NCBI RefSeq assembly: GCF_018476525.1 | Contig: NZ_JAHCST010000005.1 | Coordinates: forward strand, 1 to 64,000 | Direction of reading: 5' to 3' | Source of the DNA: Acrocarpospora catenulata | Lineage (GTDB): Bacteria > Actinomycetota > Actinomycetes > Streptosporangiales > Streptosporangiaceae | Length of the DNA: 64,000 bases | Shown here: positions 15,790 through 24,022 of the stretch, in pieces | How positions within the stretch are numbered: the first letter of the stretch is position 1 | How the letters are laid out: each line of letters starts with the position of its first letter | The notes under the pieces: model-generated | What the model saw: the letters and a program-made list of their open reading frames with translations, nothing else | What the model was told of the DNA's origin: nothing | The model's database searches: none | Program-made: the position numbers and the translations under genes

Positions 15790-16653
15790 ATGCCTCAGAC
15801 GATCTGCGTCACCGGAGCCGCCGGTGTCGTCGGCGCCGCCACCGTGCACGAGCTGCTCGCGCACGGCTACCACGTCATCGCCACCGACATCGCCCCCCAC
15901 CCGGCGACCCTTCCCGCGCAGTGGAGCCGCCCGGACTTCCAGTACACCCGGGCCGACCTCACCGACTACGGCGACACCGTCGAGGTCCTGACCGGCGCCG
16001 ACGCGGTGGTGCACATCGCCAACATCCCCGCCCCCACGCTGCTGCCGCCCGCCCGCACCCTCACCGCCAACACCTCCATGAACGGCAACGTGTTCCTGGC
16101 CGCGGCCTCCCTCGGCCTGCGCCGGGTCGTGTACGCCTCCAGCGAGACCACCCTCGGCCTGAACTTCGAGGTCCCCCCGAGGTACGCGCCGCTGGACGAG
16201 GACCACTACCCGTACCCGACCACCAGCTACGCCCTGTCCAAGGTGCTCACCGAGACCATGGCGGACGCGGTCTCCGGCTGGAGCGGCATCCCGTTCGTGG
16301 GCCTGCGCTTCTCCAACGTCATCAGGCCCACCGACTACGAGCGTTTCCCCAGCTTCTGGGACGACCCCGAGTCCCGCCGCTTCAACCTCTGGAGCTACAT
16401 CGACGTCCGCGACTGCGCCCTGTCCGCCCGCCTCGCCCTGGAGGCCGGCGTCACCGGGGCCACCAGCTACATCATCGCCGCCGCCGACACCGTGATGACC
16501 ACCCCCTCGGCCCGGCTCATGGCGGAGGTCTTCCCGGCCACCAGGATCACCAGGGAACTCGGCGAGTTCGAGTCCCTGATGACCATCGACCGCGCCCGCG
16601 CCGCGCTCGGCTTCGAACCTCGCTACAGCTGGCGCGACATCCTGCCGATCTGA
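15790..16653 (+). CDS. NAD(P)-dependent epimerase/dehydratase family protein
   Basis: A 287-residue extended short-chain dehydrogenase. Visible are the nucleotide-binding motif VTGAAGVVGAATV at residues 6-18, the acidic end of strand 2 (ATDIAP) and the active-site YALSK (Tyr-x-x-x-Lys). It resembles sugar-nucleotide epimerases and uronate dehydrogenases, but the substrate cannot be set. CAGGAGAACC gives a good ribosome binding site. Divergent from the beta-glucanase gene. Confidence 0.83.
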   Translation: MPQTICVTGAAGVVGAATVHELLAHGYHVIATDIAPHPATLPAQWSRPDFQYTRADLTDYGDTVEVLTGADAVVHIANIPAPTLLPPARTLTANTSMNGNVFLAAASLGLRRVVYASSETTLGLNFEVPPRYAPLDEDHYPYPTTSYALSKVLTETMADAVSGWSGIPFVGLRFSNVIRPTDYERFPSFWDDPESRRFNLWSYIDVRDCALSARLALEAGVTGATSYIIAAADTVMTTPSARLMAEVFPATRITRELGEFESLMTIDRARAALGFEPRYSWRDILPI

Positions 16654-16660
16654 ACTGCCG

Positions 16661-16686
16661 CCCCGGTCACTGGGCGGTGGCCGGGG
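16661..16686. terminator. hairpin between convergent genes
   Basis: CCCCGGTCAC pairs with GTGGCCGGGG across a 6-base loop, with one G-U pair on one strand. It overlaps the stop of the leftward oxidoreductase gene and follows the epimerase stop. Confidence 0.5.
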
Positions 16687-17713
16687 CCAGGAGCTGCCTG
16701 ACCCGGGGTACGACCTCCTCGCCGTACAGGCGGATCGTGGTCAGCAGCCGCTCGTGGGGGAGCGTGCCGGAGCTGTACTTGAGCTCGAACCGGTCCACGC
16801 CCAGCGTGGACACCGTTTTGGCGATCTTCGCGGCCACGGTCTCCGGCGAGCCGACGTACAGCGCGCCCTCGTCGGCCTCCGCCTCGAAGCGGCTCCTGGT
16901 CGTGGGACCCCAGCCGCGCTCGCGGCCGATGCGGTCGTGCATGGCTTGGTAGTGCGGCCAGAGCTCGTCGCGTGCCTGCCGGTCGGTCTCGGCGATGTGC
17001 CCGGGCGAGTGCACGCCCACCGGCAGCCGCTCCAGCTCCAGCTGGGTGAGCGCGCGGTGGTACAGCTCGACATAGGGGGCGAAACGCTCCGACGGGCCGC
17101 CGATGATGGCGAGCATCAGCGGCATCCCGTAGCTCGCCGCGCGCACCACCGACTGCGGGCTGCCGCCGACCCCGATCCAGGTGCGCAACCGGCCCGACTC
17201 GGTCTTCGGGTACACGTGCTGGTTGGTCAGCCCGGGCCGCAGTTTGCCCTGCCAGGTGACCGGGCGCTCGGTGAGCAGGTGCGCGAACAGGTCGAGCTTC
17301 TCCTCGAACAGCTCCTCGTACTGCGCGAGGTCGAAGCCGAACAGCGGGAACGACTCGGTGAAGGAACCACGCCCGAGGATGATCTCCGCCCGGCCTCCGG
17401 ACACCGCGTCCAGCGTGGCGAACTTCTCGAACACCCGCACCGGATCATCCGAGCTCAGCACGGTCACCGCGGTGCTCAGCCTGATCCGCTCGGTACGGGC
17501 GGCGATCGCCGCCAGCACGATCTCCGGCGCCGAGACGGCGAAGTCGTCCCGGTGGTGCTCCCCGATGCCGATCGCGTCGATGCCCACCTGATCGGCCAGC
17601 ACGGCTTCCTCGACCACGTTCCTGATCACCTGCGGGTACGGCAGCCGGTTGCCGTCCGCGTCAACGGTGACGTCCCCGAACGTGTCAACAGCGAACTCCA
17701 GTGGTACGGACAC
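16667..17713 (-). CDS. LLM-class flavin-dependent oxidoreductase
   Basis: A 348-residue luciferase-like (TIM-barrel) protein. Typical segments are IGIGEHHRDDFAVSAPEIVL near the N-terminus, RIRLSTAVTVLSSDDPVRV, GRAEIILGRGSF and TWIGVGGSPQSVVRAASYG. These enzymes use FMN or F420 with a small organic substrate that cannot be predicted here. GTG start with AGAGGTGAAGG upstream. Leftward and alone; the Rrf2 gene upstream is 62 bases away in the same direction. Confidence 0.88.
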   Translation of the reverse strand: MSVPLEFAVDTFGDVTVDADGNRLPYPQVIRNVVEEAVLADQVGIDAIGIGEHHRDDFAVSAPEIVLAAIAARTERIRLSTAVTVLSSDDPVRVFEKFATLDAVSGGRAEIILGRGSFTESFPLFGFDLAQYEELFEEKLDLFAHLLTERPVTWQGKLRPGLTNQHVYPKTESGRLRTWIGVGGSPQSVVRAASYGMPLMLAIIGGPSERFAPYVELYHRALTQLELERLPVGVHSPGHIAETDRQARDELWPHYQAMHDRIGRERGWGPTTRSRFEAEADEGALYVGSPETVAAKIAKTVSTLGVDRFELKYSSGTLPHERLLTTIRLYGEEVVPRVRQLLAPATAQ

Positions 17714-17775
17714 CCTTCACCTCTTTCTCTCGGCGTACCGCAACCACGGGGGGACGGCCGGCATTCCGCGCCGGA

Positions 17776-18273
17776 TCAGGCGGGCGCCGGGCGCCGGGGG
17801 CGGCGAGCGGGCCGCTCGCCCTCCGGGGAGGGAACCGTCAGGACGTCGGCGGTGAAGGGGGCGCCGTCGGGCAGGGTGTCCACGAGGGTCAGTTCGTCGA
17901 GCGCGGCGACGATCGCGCGGGCCACCCGCTGCTCGACCTCCGCCAGCCGCGCGCTGACCGAGCTGCCGACCGGGCAGGTGGGCGGGGGGCCGTGGATGCC
18001 GAGCACCGGCCCGTCTCCCTGCGCGGCCCGCCAGACGTCACCGAGGCTGACCTCGTGCGGGGCGCGGGCGAGCAGCCAGCCACCGTACACGCCCGGCCGG
18101 GAGGTCACGAACCCGGCCTCGCGCAGCAGGCCGAGCACCCGCCGCAGGTAGACCGAGCTGGTGCCGACGCTGACGGCCATCTGCTCGGAGCTGAGCGGCT
18201 CGCCGGGGATCGACGCGAGCAGGCCCAGCGCGTGGTACGCGACGGCGAAGCGGGTGTTGGTGGGGCTGCTCAC
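17776..18273 (-). CDS. Rrf2-family transcriptional regulator
   Basis: A 165-residue winged-helix protein of the Rrf2 family: FAVAYHALGLLASIPGEPLS, SVYLRRVLGLLREAGFV and PGVYGGWLLARAP are the conserved helix-turn-helix and wing segments. Only one central Cys is present, so it is not an iron-sulfur IscR type; it is closer to the YwnA/CymR group. A TATAGA box ends 9 bases before the GTG, which suggests a leaderless message. Divergent from an NAD(P)H-binding protein, the familiar YwnA/YwnB pairing. Confidence 0.85.
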   Translation of the reverse strand: MSSPTNTRFAVAYHALGLLASIPGEPLSSEQMAVSVGTSSVYLRRVLGLLREAGFVTSRPGVYGGWLLARAPHEVSLGDVWRAAQGDGPVLGIHGPPPTCPVGSSVSARLAEVEQRVARAIVAALDELTLVDTLPDGAPFTADVLTVPSPEGERPARRPRRPAPA

Positions 18274-18281
18274 CCCCGCAT

Positions 18282-18331
18282 TCTATAACTGCAACCGATC
18301 TGATTATGATTAACTGTCGTCAGTCTGATTA
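18282..18331. promoter_or_regulatory. divergent promoter region with direct repeats
   Basis: TCTGATTA occurs at 18299-18306 and again at 18324-18331, 25 bases apart, in an AT-rich patch. On the minus strand TATAGA at 18287-18282 can be the -10 box of the Rrf2 gene. The direct repeats are likely Rrf2 contacts. Confidence 0.4.
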
Positions 18332-18355
18332 CAGAACTCTCTGGAGGTATCCGAA

Positions 18356-19225
18356 GTGCCGACCATCGCCGTCATCGGAGCATCGGGCAATCTTGGCCGC
18401 CGCGTCGCCGACCTGCTGCTCGACCAGGGCGAACGCCCGGTTCTGCTCACCCGAAACCCGGCCGCGCTCGCCGCGTACGCCCAGCGCGGCGCCGACGTCC
18501 GCCACGGCGACTTCGCCGACCCGGCCGGGCTGCGCGCCGCCCTGACCGGCGTCGACCGGCTCCTGCTGATCTCGGTCGACGTGGTCGGCCCGGAGCGTCT
18601 CGTGCTGCACAGTCAGGCCGTGGACGCGGCCGCCGCCGCCGGGGTCGGCCACGTGCTCTACACCTCGCTGAGCAGCCCCGAGCCGGACAACCCGGCCGGC
18701 GTCGCCGCCAGCCACCGGATCACCGAGACCGCCATTCGCGGCAGCGGCATGACCTGGACGTTCCTCCGCAACAACATCTATGCAGAGTTCCAGGTGCCCA
18801 CCGTCGCCCAGGCCGCCGCGAGCGGCCAGCTGATCACCAACAGCGGCAAGGGCGCCAGCGCCTACGTCTCCCGCGAGGACTGCGCGGCCGCCGCCGCGGC
18901 AGTGCTCACCTCGGACGGCCACGAGAACGCCGTCTACGACATCACCGGCCCGGAGGCGATCGACTCCGCCGCCCTGGCCGCGCTGGCCGCGGAGTTCGGC
19001 GGCCAGCCGGTCGAGGTCGTGGACGTCGACGACGAGTCCTTCATCCAGGGCCTCCTCTCGGCCGGCCTCCCACCCGAGGCCGCCCCGCTGATCGCCTCCT
19101 TCGGCACTTCAGCCCGGGGGGGCTGGGCGGAGCACGTCTCCACCGCCGTCCACGACCTCACCGGCCGCGCTCCGATCTCCCTGCATGACGTGCTGTCCGC
19201 GAACCGCGACGCGTTCAAGGGCTGA
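18356..19225 (+). CDS. NmrA/YwnB-like NAD(P)H-binding oxidoreductase
   Basis: A 289-residue atypical short-chain dehydrogenase: IAVIGASGNLGRRVADLLL at the N-terminus binds the dinucleotide. Later segments (VGHVLYTSLSSPEPDNP, TWTFLRNNIYAEF) match quinone-reductase-like NmrA proteins such as QorB. It may reduce a quinone or other electrophile under control of the divergent Rrf2 regulator. GTG start with CTGGAGG 8-14 bases upstream. Confidence 0.85.
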   Translation: MPTIAVIGASGNLGRRVADLLLDQGERPVLLTRNPAALAAYAQRGADVRHGDFADPAGLRAALTGVDRLLLISVDVVGPERLVLHSQAVDAAAAAGVGHVLYTSLSSPEPDNPAGVAASHRITETAIRGSGMTWTFLRNNIYAEFQVPTVAQAAASGQLITNSGKGASAYVSREDCAAAAAAVLTSDGHENAVYDITGPEAIDSAALAALAAEFGGQPVEVVDVDDESFIQGLLSAGLPPEAAPLIASFGTSARGGWAEHVSTAVHDLTGRAPISLHDVLSANRDAFKG

Positions 19226-19232
19226 TCTGGTT

Positions 19233-19264
19233 CTGCCGGTGGCGTGCGGCCACGCCACCGGCAG
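19233..19264. terminator. bidirectional terminator hairpin
   Basis: Perfect 14-bp stem CTGCCGGTGGCGTG / CACGCCACCGGCAG with a 4-base loop, between the convergent ends of the oxidoreductase and Nudix genes. Confidence 0.8.
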
Positions 19265-19265
19265 G

Positions 19266-19721
19266 TCAGCCGTTCGCCAGCCGCAGGCTCTGCAGGATCC
19301 ACGGCGGGCAGCCGGGGTCGGCCTCGGCCTCGGCAAGGGTGCGCCACACCACGCTGGCAACCTCACCAGGGGAGACGGCGACAGGCTCCTGGTCGGCGGG
19401 CAGTGGTGCCCGGAACACCACGTTGATGACCGGGTCGCCGTCGTCGGTGACGAAGAACGAACTGGTCACGTAGGTGACGGGGACGCCGGAGAGGTCGATG
19501 CCGACCTCCTCGCGCACCTCGCGCCTGGCGGTCTGTTCGAGCACCTCCTCGACGGTCCCGTCGGATTCGACCTTGCCGCCGACACCGGCGAGCTGACCCG
19601 GAGCGTGCGCTTCCTGTTCACCGCGTCTGATCAGGAGCCATTGGCCGTCGCGTTCCAGGAAGACCTCGACGTTCACCACGAAGGCGGGCCGTCCCGCCTG
19701 GGTCAGGCACGATGCGCTCAT
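19266..19721 (-). CDS. Nudix hydrolase
   Basis: A 151-residue Nudix-fold protein. The Nudix box runs from GGKVESDGTVEEV through REVREEVGIDL and has the full G-x5-E-x7-REUxEExGU pattern, so it should be active on a nucleoside diphosphate-linked substrate. The start at 19721 lies 104 bases inside the 3' end of the upstream AraC gene. The first beta-strand (AFVVNVEVFL) begins only 12 residues in, so a much later start is not possible. Confidence 0.82.
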   Translation of the reverse strand: MSASCLTQAGRPAFVVNVEVFLERDGQWLLIRRGEQEAHAPGQLAGVGGKVESDGTVEEVLEQTARREVREEVGIDLSGVPVTYVTSSFFVTDDGDPVINVVFRAPLPADQEPVAVSPGEVASVVWRTLAEAEADPGCPPWILQSLRLANG

Positions 19722-20553
19722 GTCGGTGACTGTAGGGGAGTCGGCGCCCGGATGCCGCGAATCGGGCGGGGGTGACGCCGAGGATGCGTTTGAAGTGGCG
19801 GTTCAGGTGCGGCTGGTCGTAGAAGCCCGTCTCGGCGGCGACGGTGCCTGGAGGGAGACCCTGGAGGAGCAGTTGGCGGGCCAGGTCCACGCGGCGGGAG
19901 ATCTGGTACTGGTGGGGGGCCATCCCGAATTCGCGGGTGAACGCGCGGATGAGATGGGTGGGGTGGCGATGTAGCAGGCGCGCCGCCTCGTCGAGGGAGA
20001 TGCCGTCGCGCAGCCGTGCGTCCAGCAGGTCGCGGAGGTGACGGGCCAGCGGGGGATCGGCGGGATCCCCGTGCTCGGCACGCCCGAGGTGGTGGTGGAG
20101 GCGTTCGCGGATCAGGGCCAGGTGGCTCTCGGCCTCCAGGATGTCGCCGGGGGAGGCCAGGACGCCGTGCAGCCGGTCGATCGAGCGGCGGAGGGCCTGA
20201 TCCGGCAGGGCCGGGTGGTCGACCGCGGGGCCGATCATCTCCTCGCCGAGTTCGGCGCGGTCCAGGTAGAGGACTCGCTTCCGGAAGCCGTGCGCGCTGG
20301 CGGCCCGCCCGTTGTGCGGCACGTACGGCGGGAGCACCGTCACCAGCTTGGTGAGCGCGCCGTGCTCGTGCCGGTCCAGGTCGTACCGGACCATGCCGTC
20401 GTCGATGATCAGCACTGTCCACGAGTCGTGGACGTGCAGGGGATAGGCGTGCTCGGTGAACCGCGCGTGCAGGACCTCGGTGATGCCCCTGATCGCCGGT
20501 CGCCACGCCCTGACGTGCTCGCGTTCGGCCGCGCGCTCGCGTTCGGCCGCCAT
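19618..20553 (-). CDS. AraC-family transcriptional regulator
   Basis: A protein of about 311 aa. The N-terminal cupin-like sensing half contains HVHDSWTVLIIDDG. The C-terminal double helix-turn-helix runs from HPTHLIRAFTREFGMAPHQY to TGFYDQPHLNRHFKRILGVTP. About 40 residues extend past the usual end of the family, and this tail is the part overlapping the Nudix start. ATG at 20553 is preferred; a TTG at 20568 is possible. Divergent from a DUF2000 gene, a recurring pair, so it probably regulates that gene. Confidence 0.85.
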   Translation of the reverse strand: MAAERERAAEREHVRAWRPAIRGITEVLHARFTEHAYPLHVHDSWTVLIIDDGMVRYDLDRHEHGALTKLVTVLPPYVPHNGRAASAHGFRKRVLYLDRAELGEEMIGPAVDHPALPDQALRRSIDRLHGVLASPGDILEAESHLALIRERLHHHLGRAEHGDPADPPLARHLRDLLDARLRDGISLDEAARLLHRHPTHLIRAFTREFGMAPHQYQISRRVDLARQLLLQGLPPGTVAAETGFYDQPHLNRHFKRILGVTPARFAASGRRLPYSHRHERIVPDPGGTARLRGERRGLPGTRRPMAPDQTR

Positions 20554-20603
20554 GCCAGGATCGTACAAGACCGGTGACCGGCGGGTCCGGCAGCCTGGCG
20601 GCC

Positions 20604-21029
20604 ATGGAAACCGAGACCGTACGCTTCGACACCAAGATCGCTGTTCTGCTCCGGGACGACCTGCTGGTGTGGCAGCGGCTGAATGTGACGGCCTTCCTGG
20701 TCAGCGGGCTGGGGTCGGCCGTGCCCGAGGTGGTCGGCGAGCCCTACCAGGACGCCGACGGGCTGACCTACCTGCCGATGTTCCGCCAGCCGGTCCTGGT
20801 GTTCGAGGCGTCTAAGGAGCAGCTCACCTTGGCCCACGGCCGGGCCCTCGCCCGCGAGCTGCCGATGTCGGTCTTCACCTCCGACCTGTTCGCCACCGGC
20901 CACGACGCCGCCAACCGTGCGGCGGTCCGCGCGGTCCCCACCAGCGCCCTCGACCTCGTCGGCCTCGCCGTCCACGGCCCGCGGAACGCGGTGGACCGGG
21001 TGAGCAAAGGCGCCCGCATGCATCCCTGA
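20604..21029 (+). CDS. DUF2000 family protein
   Basis: A 141-residue small protein with the DUF2000 pattern (TKIAVLLRDDLLVWQRLNVTAF, YLPMFRQPVLVFEA, LPMSVFTSDLFATGHD). The fold resembles peptidyl-tRNA hydrolase II; the biochemical role is unknown. Its partner is the divergent AraC regulator. No good ribosome binding site precedes the ATG. Confidence 0.8.
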   Translation: METETVRFDTKIAVLLRDDLLVWQRLNVTAFLVSGLGSAVPEVVGEPYQDADGLTYLPMFRQPVLVFEASKEQLTLAHGRALARELPMSVFTSDLFATGHDAANRAAVRAVPTSALDLVGLAVHGPRNAVDRVSKGARMHP

Positions 21030-21046
21030 CACCGCAGAATGAACGC

Positions 21047-21673
21047 ATGCTCCTGTGGATCAACGGCCCTTTCGGCGGCGGGAAGACGCAGACCGCGTAC
21101 GAGATCCGGCGGAGGCTACCCGGCAGCGTGGTCTGCGACCCGGAACGCGTCGGCTTCGGCCTGCACCGGATGACACCCCCCGCGCTGCGCGGTGACTTCC
21201 AGGACATGCCGGCCTGGCGGCAGGGCGTGTACGAGGTACTGGACCTCGTCCTCACCAGGCACCCTGGCCCGGTGATCGCGCCCATGACCGTAGTGGAGCC
21301 GGCCTACTTCCAGGAGACCGTCGTACGGCTCCGCGAGCGCCACGACGTCCGCCACTTCGCGCTGCTGGCCAGCCGCGAAACGGTGCTGCGCCGGCTCCGC
21401 GAACGCGGTTTCGGGCGCGCCGTCCAGGCGGTGGCCGGAAAGGCCGCCGCCCTGCGCCGGGAGAGCTTCGCCATCTCCAAACTCGACCGCTGCCTGGAAC
21501 GCCTGCGCGAACCGGAGTTCGCCGAGCACCTACGAACAGACCACCTCACCATCCCGCAGATCGCCGACCACATCGCCGGCCGCGCGGGCCTGACCCTCAC
21601 CCCGAACACCGACACCGCCCTACAGGGAACGCTGCGCCGGGCCTGGATCGGGCTCGCCCACATCCGTCTCTAG
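21047..21673 (+). CDS. TmrB-like ATP-binding protein (tunicamycin resistance family)
   Basis: A 208-residue P-loop protein. INGPFGGGKTQTAYE is the Walker A, followed by VVCDPERVGFGL, a DFQDMPAWR segment, PMTVVEPAYFQETV, HFALLASRETVLRRLRERG and a C-terminal AW-x-LAHIRL. This order and spacing agree along nearly the whole length with Bacillus subtilis TmrB as I remember it, a membrane-associated ATP-binding protein that confers tunicamycin resistance. One or more members in actinomycetes may do other jobs. Starts 17 bases after the DUF2000 gene, so the two could form a transcript. Confidence 0.8.
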   Translation: MLLWINGPFGGGKTQTAYEIRRRLPGSVVCDPERVGFGLHRMTPPALRGDFQDMPAWRQGVYEVLDLVLTRHPGPVIAPMTVVEPAYFQETVVRLRERHDVRHFALLASRETVLRRLRERGFGRAVQAVAGKAAALRRESFAISKLDRCLERLREPEFAEHLRTDHLTIPQIADHIAGRAGLTLTPNTDTALQGTLRRAWIGLAHIRL

Positions 21674-21835
21674 GTTCCGACGGCGTCCAGCAGCGCCTCG
21701 GCGGTGACCGGCCGCAGCGCGTCGACCGCCGCGCCCAGGTCGGGGAGGGTCACCTTGGCGGCGGAACCGGCGATGACCACCAGGGCCGAGGAATCCCGCC
21801 GCCGCGATCCGCCCCACCGTCGCAAGACTCCGCAT
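21670..21835 (-). pseudogene. possible frameshifted gene remnant
   Basis: On the minus strand a start (MRSLATVGRIAAAGF) is followed, one frame over, by ALVVIAGSAAKVTLPDLG, then a Leu/Ala-rich tail and a stop. Both halves have actinomycete-like third-position GC, and a single-base change would join them into about 55 residues. I do not recognise the product. It overlaps the last bases of the TmrB-like gene. It could also be chance. Confidence 0.25.
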
Positions 21836-21931
21836 GGGGCGGATCGTACGAGTGCCCACCGACAATTCCGGCCGGCCCGGCTCAGGAGAGGGACTCGCCG
21901 TCCTCCTGCCCGCGCATTGCCCCGTCTCCAG

Positions 21932-23017
21932 TCATCGCGCCCAGGGCTCCCGGCTGGTGGTGACCGTCGTGCCGGTGCGTACCGACTCCTCGATCGCCAG
22001 GCTGAGCAGGTGGTCCTGGCAGCCGTCCGCCAGCGGGTACGGCTCCGGGGCCTCGCCGCGGCACCAGGCCGTCATCTGGCATGCCAGGCTCACCACGGCC
22101 AGGTCGTCCTCGGAGAAACGCGCCCCCTGGTACGCGTTGCGGTAGATCACCCGGCCGTCGAAGCTGATGTGGTCCAGGTCGAACCCTTCGAGGTTCAGGT
22201 CGATCCCGGTCTGGCGGCGGATGAGGTGGGACTCCACCGGGGTGCCCGGTTCGGTCAGCCGGACGACACGGTCGTCGACCACCTCGCCGAGCGACCCGCG
22301 GATCACGATCCGCCGGGCACGCAGCGGGTTCCACCACTGGTTGTCGGTGAAGTCGTAGAGGCCCATCCCGCCGGCGAACTCCAGGGTGGCGATGGTGGTG
22401 CGCGCCGGCTGGGGCTTCGGATCCTCCGCCCACCCGTCCTTGGACAGCGGGTCGGCCAGCGGCGCGGTGAACGACCGGGCGTTGACCGTCGCCTCCTGGA
22501 AGCCGGCCCCGAGCAGGTGCCGGATCATGGAAACGGCGTGGTAGAGGTGCGTGGAGGACACCTGCACGGAGGTCACCTCCCCGATCACCCCGTCGCGCAC
22601 CAGCGCCAGCCGCGCCGCGTGCCCCGGCATGTGCAGGTACTGCTCCGCCACCTGCACCAGACCACTGGACCCCACGGCGTCCCACAGCTCGCGCAGCCCG
22701 TCCAGATCGGCGGCCGGCGGCGTCTCGGCCAGCACCGGAATCCCGTACTCGACGAGTTCCCTGGTCACCACCGGAGTGACCGGCCACGGCACCGAGGGGA
22801 TGACGAACTCCGGACGCTCCGCCGCCAGCATGTCCCCGACCGACCGGAACGTCGGCACCCCCCAGCGGGCCTCGACCTCGGCCCCCCGCTCGGCCGACCT
22901 GGTCACCACCCCCGACACCGCCAGCCGTTCGGGCAACGTCCTGGCCAGCCGCAGGAAGAACTCCGAACGCCACCCGCTACCCACCAACCCGAAACGGCCC
23001 GGGGACGGTAAACCCAT
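21932..23017 (-). CDS. Gfo/Idh/MocA family oxidoreductase
   Basis: A 361-residue two-domain dehydrogenase: N-terminal Rossmann FGLVGSGWRSEFFLRLA, then the linker motif region VLAETPPA (replacing the common EKP) and the C-terminal alpha/beta domain with HLYHAVSMIRHLLGAG containing the candidate catalytic His. The missing Lys of EKP hints at an unusual or weakened activity. AGGAAGGAAGA precedes the ATG. It is followed upstream, in the same direction, by an aldo/keto reductase gene 31 bases away, so the two may act on the same sugar or polyol. Confidence 0.83.
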   Translation of the reverse strand: MGLPSPGRFGLVGSGWRSEFFLRLARTLPERLAVSGVVTRSAERGAEVEARWGVPTFRSVGDMLAAERPEFVIPSVPWPVTPVVTRELVEYGIPVLAETPPAADLDGLRELWDAVGSSGLVQVAEQYLHMPGHAARLALVRDGVIGEVTSVQVSSTHLYHAVSMIRHLLGAGFQEATVNARSFTAPLADPLSKDGWAEDPKPQPARTTIATLEFAGGMGLYDFTDNQWWNPLRARRIVIRGSLGEVVDDRVVRLTEPGTPVESHLIRRQTGIDLNLEGFDLDHISFDGRVIYRNAYQGARFSEDDLAVVSLACQMTAWCRGEAPEPYPLADGCQDHLLSLAIEESVRTGTTVTTSREPWAR

Positions 23018-23048
23018 GATCTCTTCCTTCCTGTCCTAAACGGATGTG

Positions 23049-23981
23049 TCAGTCCAGCCACTCCTCCGTCGGCGCCGCCAGCGGTTCCAGCCGCTCCCAC
23101 ACCTCGCCGGGGATCGGCAGGCTGGCCAGTTCCAGCGTCTGCGCGACCCGTTCCGGCGTGGTGATGCCGACGATGGTGGAGGCGATGCGCGGCTCCCGCA
23201 GCGAGAACTGCAGGGCGGCGGCGGCCAGCGGGATTCCGTGCGCCCGGCAGACCTCCTGCATGGCGCGGACACGTTCGCGGGTCTGGTCGCTCGCGGTCCG
23301 GTAGGCGTACTTCGGCTGCTCGTCCGGGCCTTTGACCAGCATGCCGCCCCCGTACGGCGCGCCGTTCACCACCGCGATCCCGCGTTCGGCCGCGTCGGCC
23401 AGCAGTGGCTCCGCCGACCGGTCCACCAGCGTGTACCGGTTGTGCGTGATGACCGCCTCGAACGCCCCGGTGGCGAGGTACCGCCGCAACAGCCCGATTG
23501 GCCCGCCCGCCACCCCGAGGTGCTCGACGACGCCTTCCTCGCGCAGCTTGACCAGGGCCTCCACCGCGCCGCCCGGCGCCATGCCCTGCTCGAACGGGAT
23601 CCGCTCCGGATCGTGGAAGTAGAGGAGTTGCAGCCGATCCAGCCCCAGGCGGTCCAGACTCTCCGCCACCGAGGCCCGTACCCGGTCCCCGGAGAAGTCG
23701 CCCGTCACCGGGTCGGGGTCGACCTTGGTGGCCAGCACGAACCCCGCCGGGAGCCCGCCCCTGGCGCGGAGCGCCTCTCCGATGCGCCGCTCGCTGTCGC
23801 CGTACCCGTTGGAGGTGTCGATGAAGTTGATCTCACCGTCGAGTACCTCCAGCATGGTCGCGACCGCGCGCTCGGCGCTCACCGCGTAGCCGTACAGCTC
23901 CGGCATGCTGGCCAGCGCGCTCGTGCCGATGCACAGGGGAGTCACCGACAATCCCGTACGCCCCAGCGGACCCGTCCGCAC
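23049..23981 (-). CDS. aldo/keto reductase
   Basis: A 310-residue (beta/alpha)8 protein. The tetrad residues are visible: Asp and Tyr in FIDTSNGYGDSE, Lys in LATKVD, His in LLYFHDPE. The C-terminal STIVGITTPERVAQ binds NADP. The pattern is closest to the D-threo-aldose/L-fucose dehydrogenase branch. Likely partner of the Gfo/Idh gene in sugar oxidation; the substrate is not determined. Confidence 0.87.
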   Translation of the reverse strand: MRTGPLGRTGLSVTPLCIGTSALASMPELYGYAVSAERAVATMLEVLDGEINFIDTSNGYGDSERRIGEALRARGGLPAGFVLATKVDPDPVTGDFSGDRVRASVAESLDRLGLDRLQLLYFHDPERIPFEQGMAPGGAVEALVKLREEGVVEHLGVAGGPIGLLRRYLATGAFEAVITHNRYTLVDRSAEPLLADAAERGIAVVNGAPYGGGMLVKGPDEQPKYAYRTASDQTRERVRAMQEVCRAHGIPLAAAALQFSLREPRIASTIVGITTPERVAQTLELASLPIPGEVWERLEPLAAPTEEWLD

Positions 23982-24022
23982 AATCCACCCCTTCCGGCAA
24001 CATCATCATCTTGTTCCGGACT

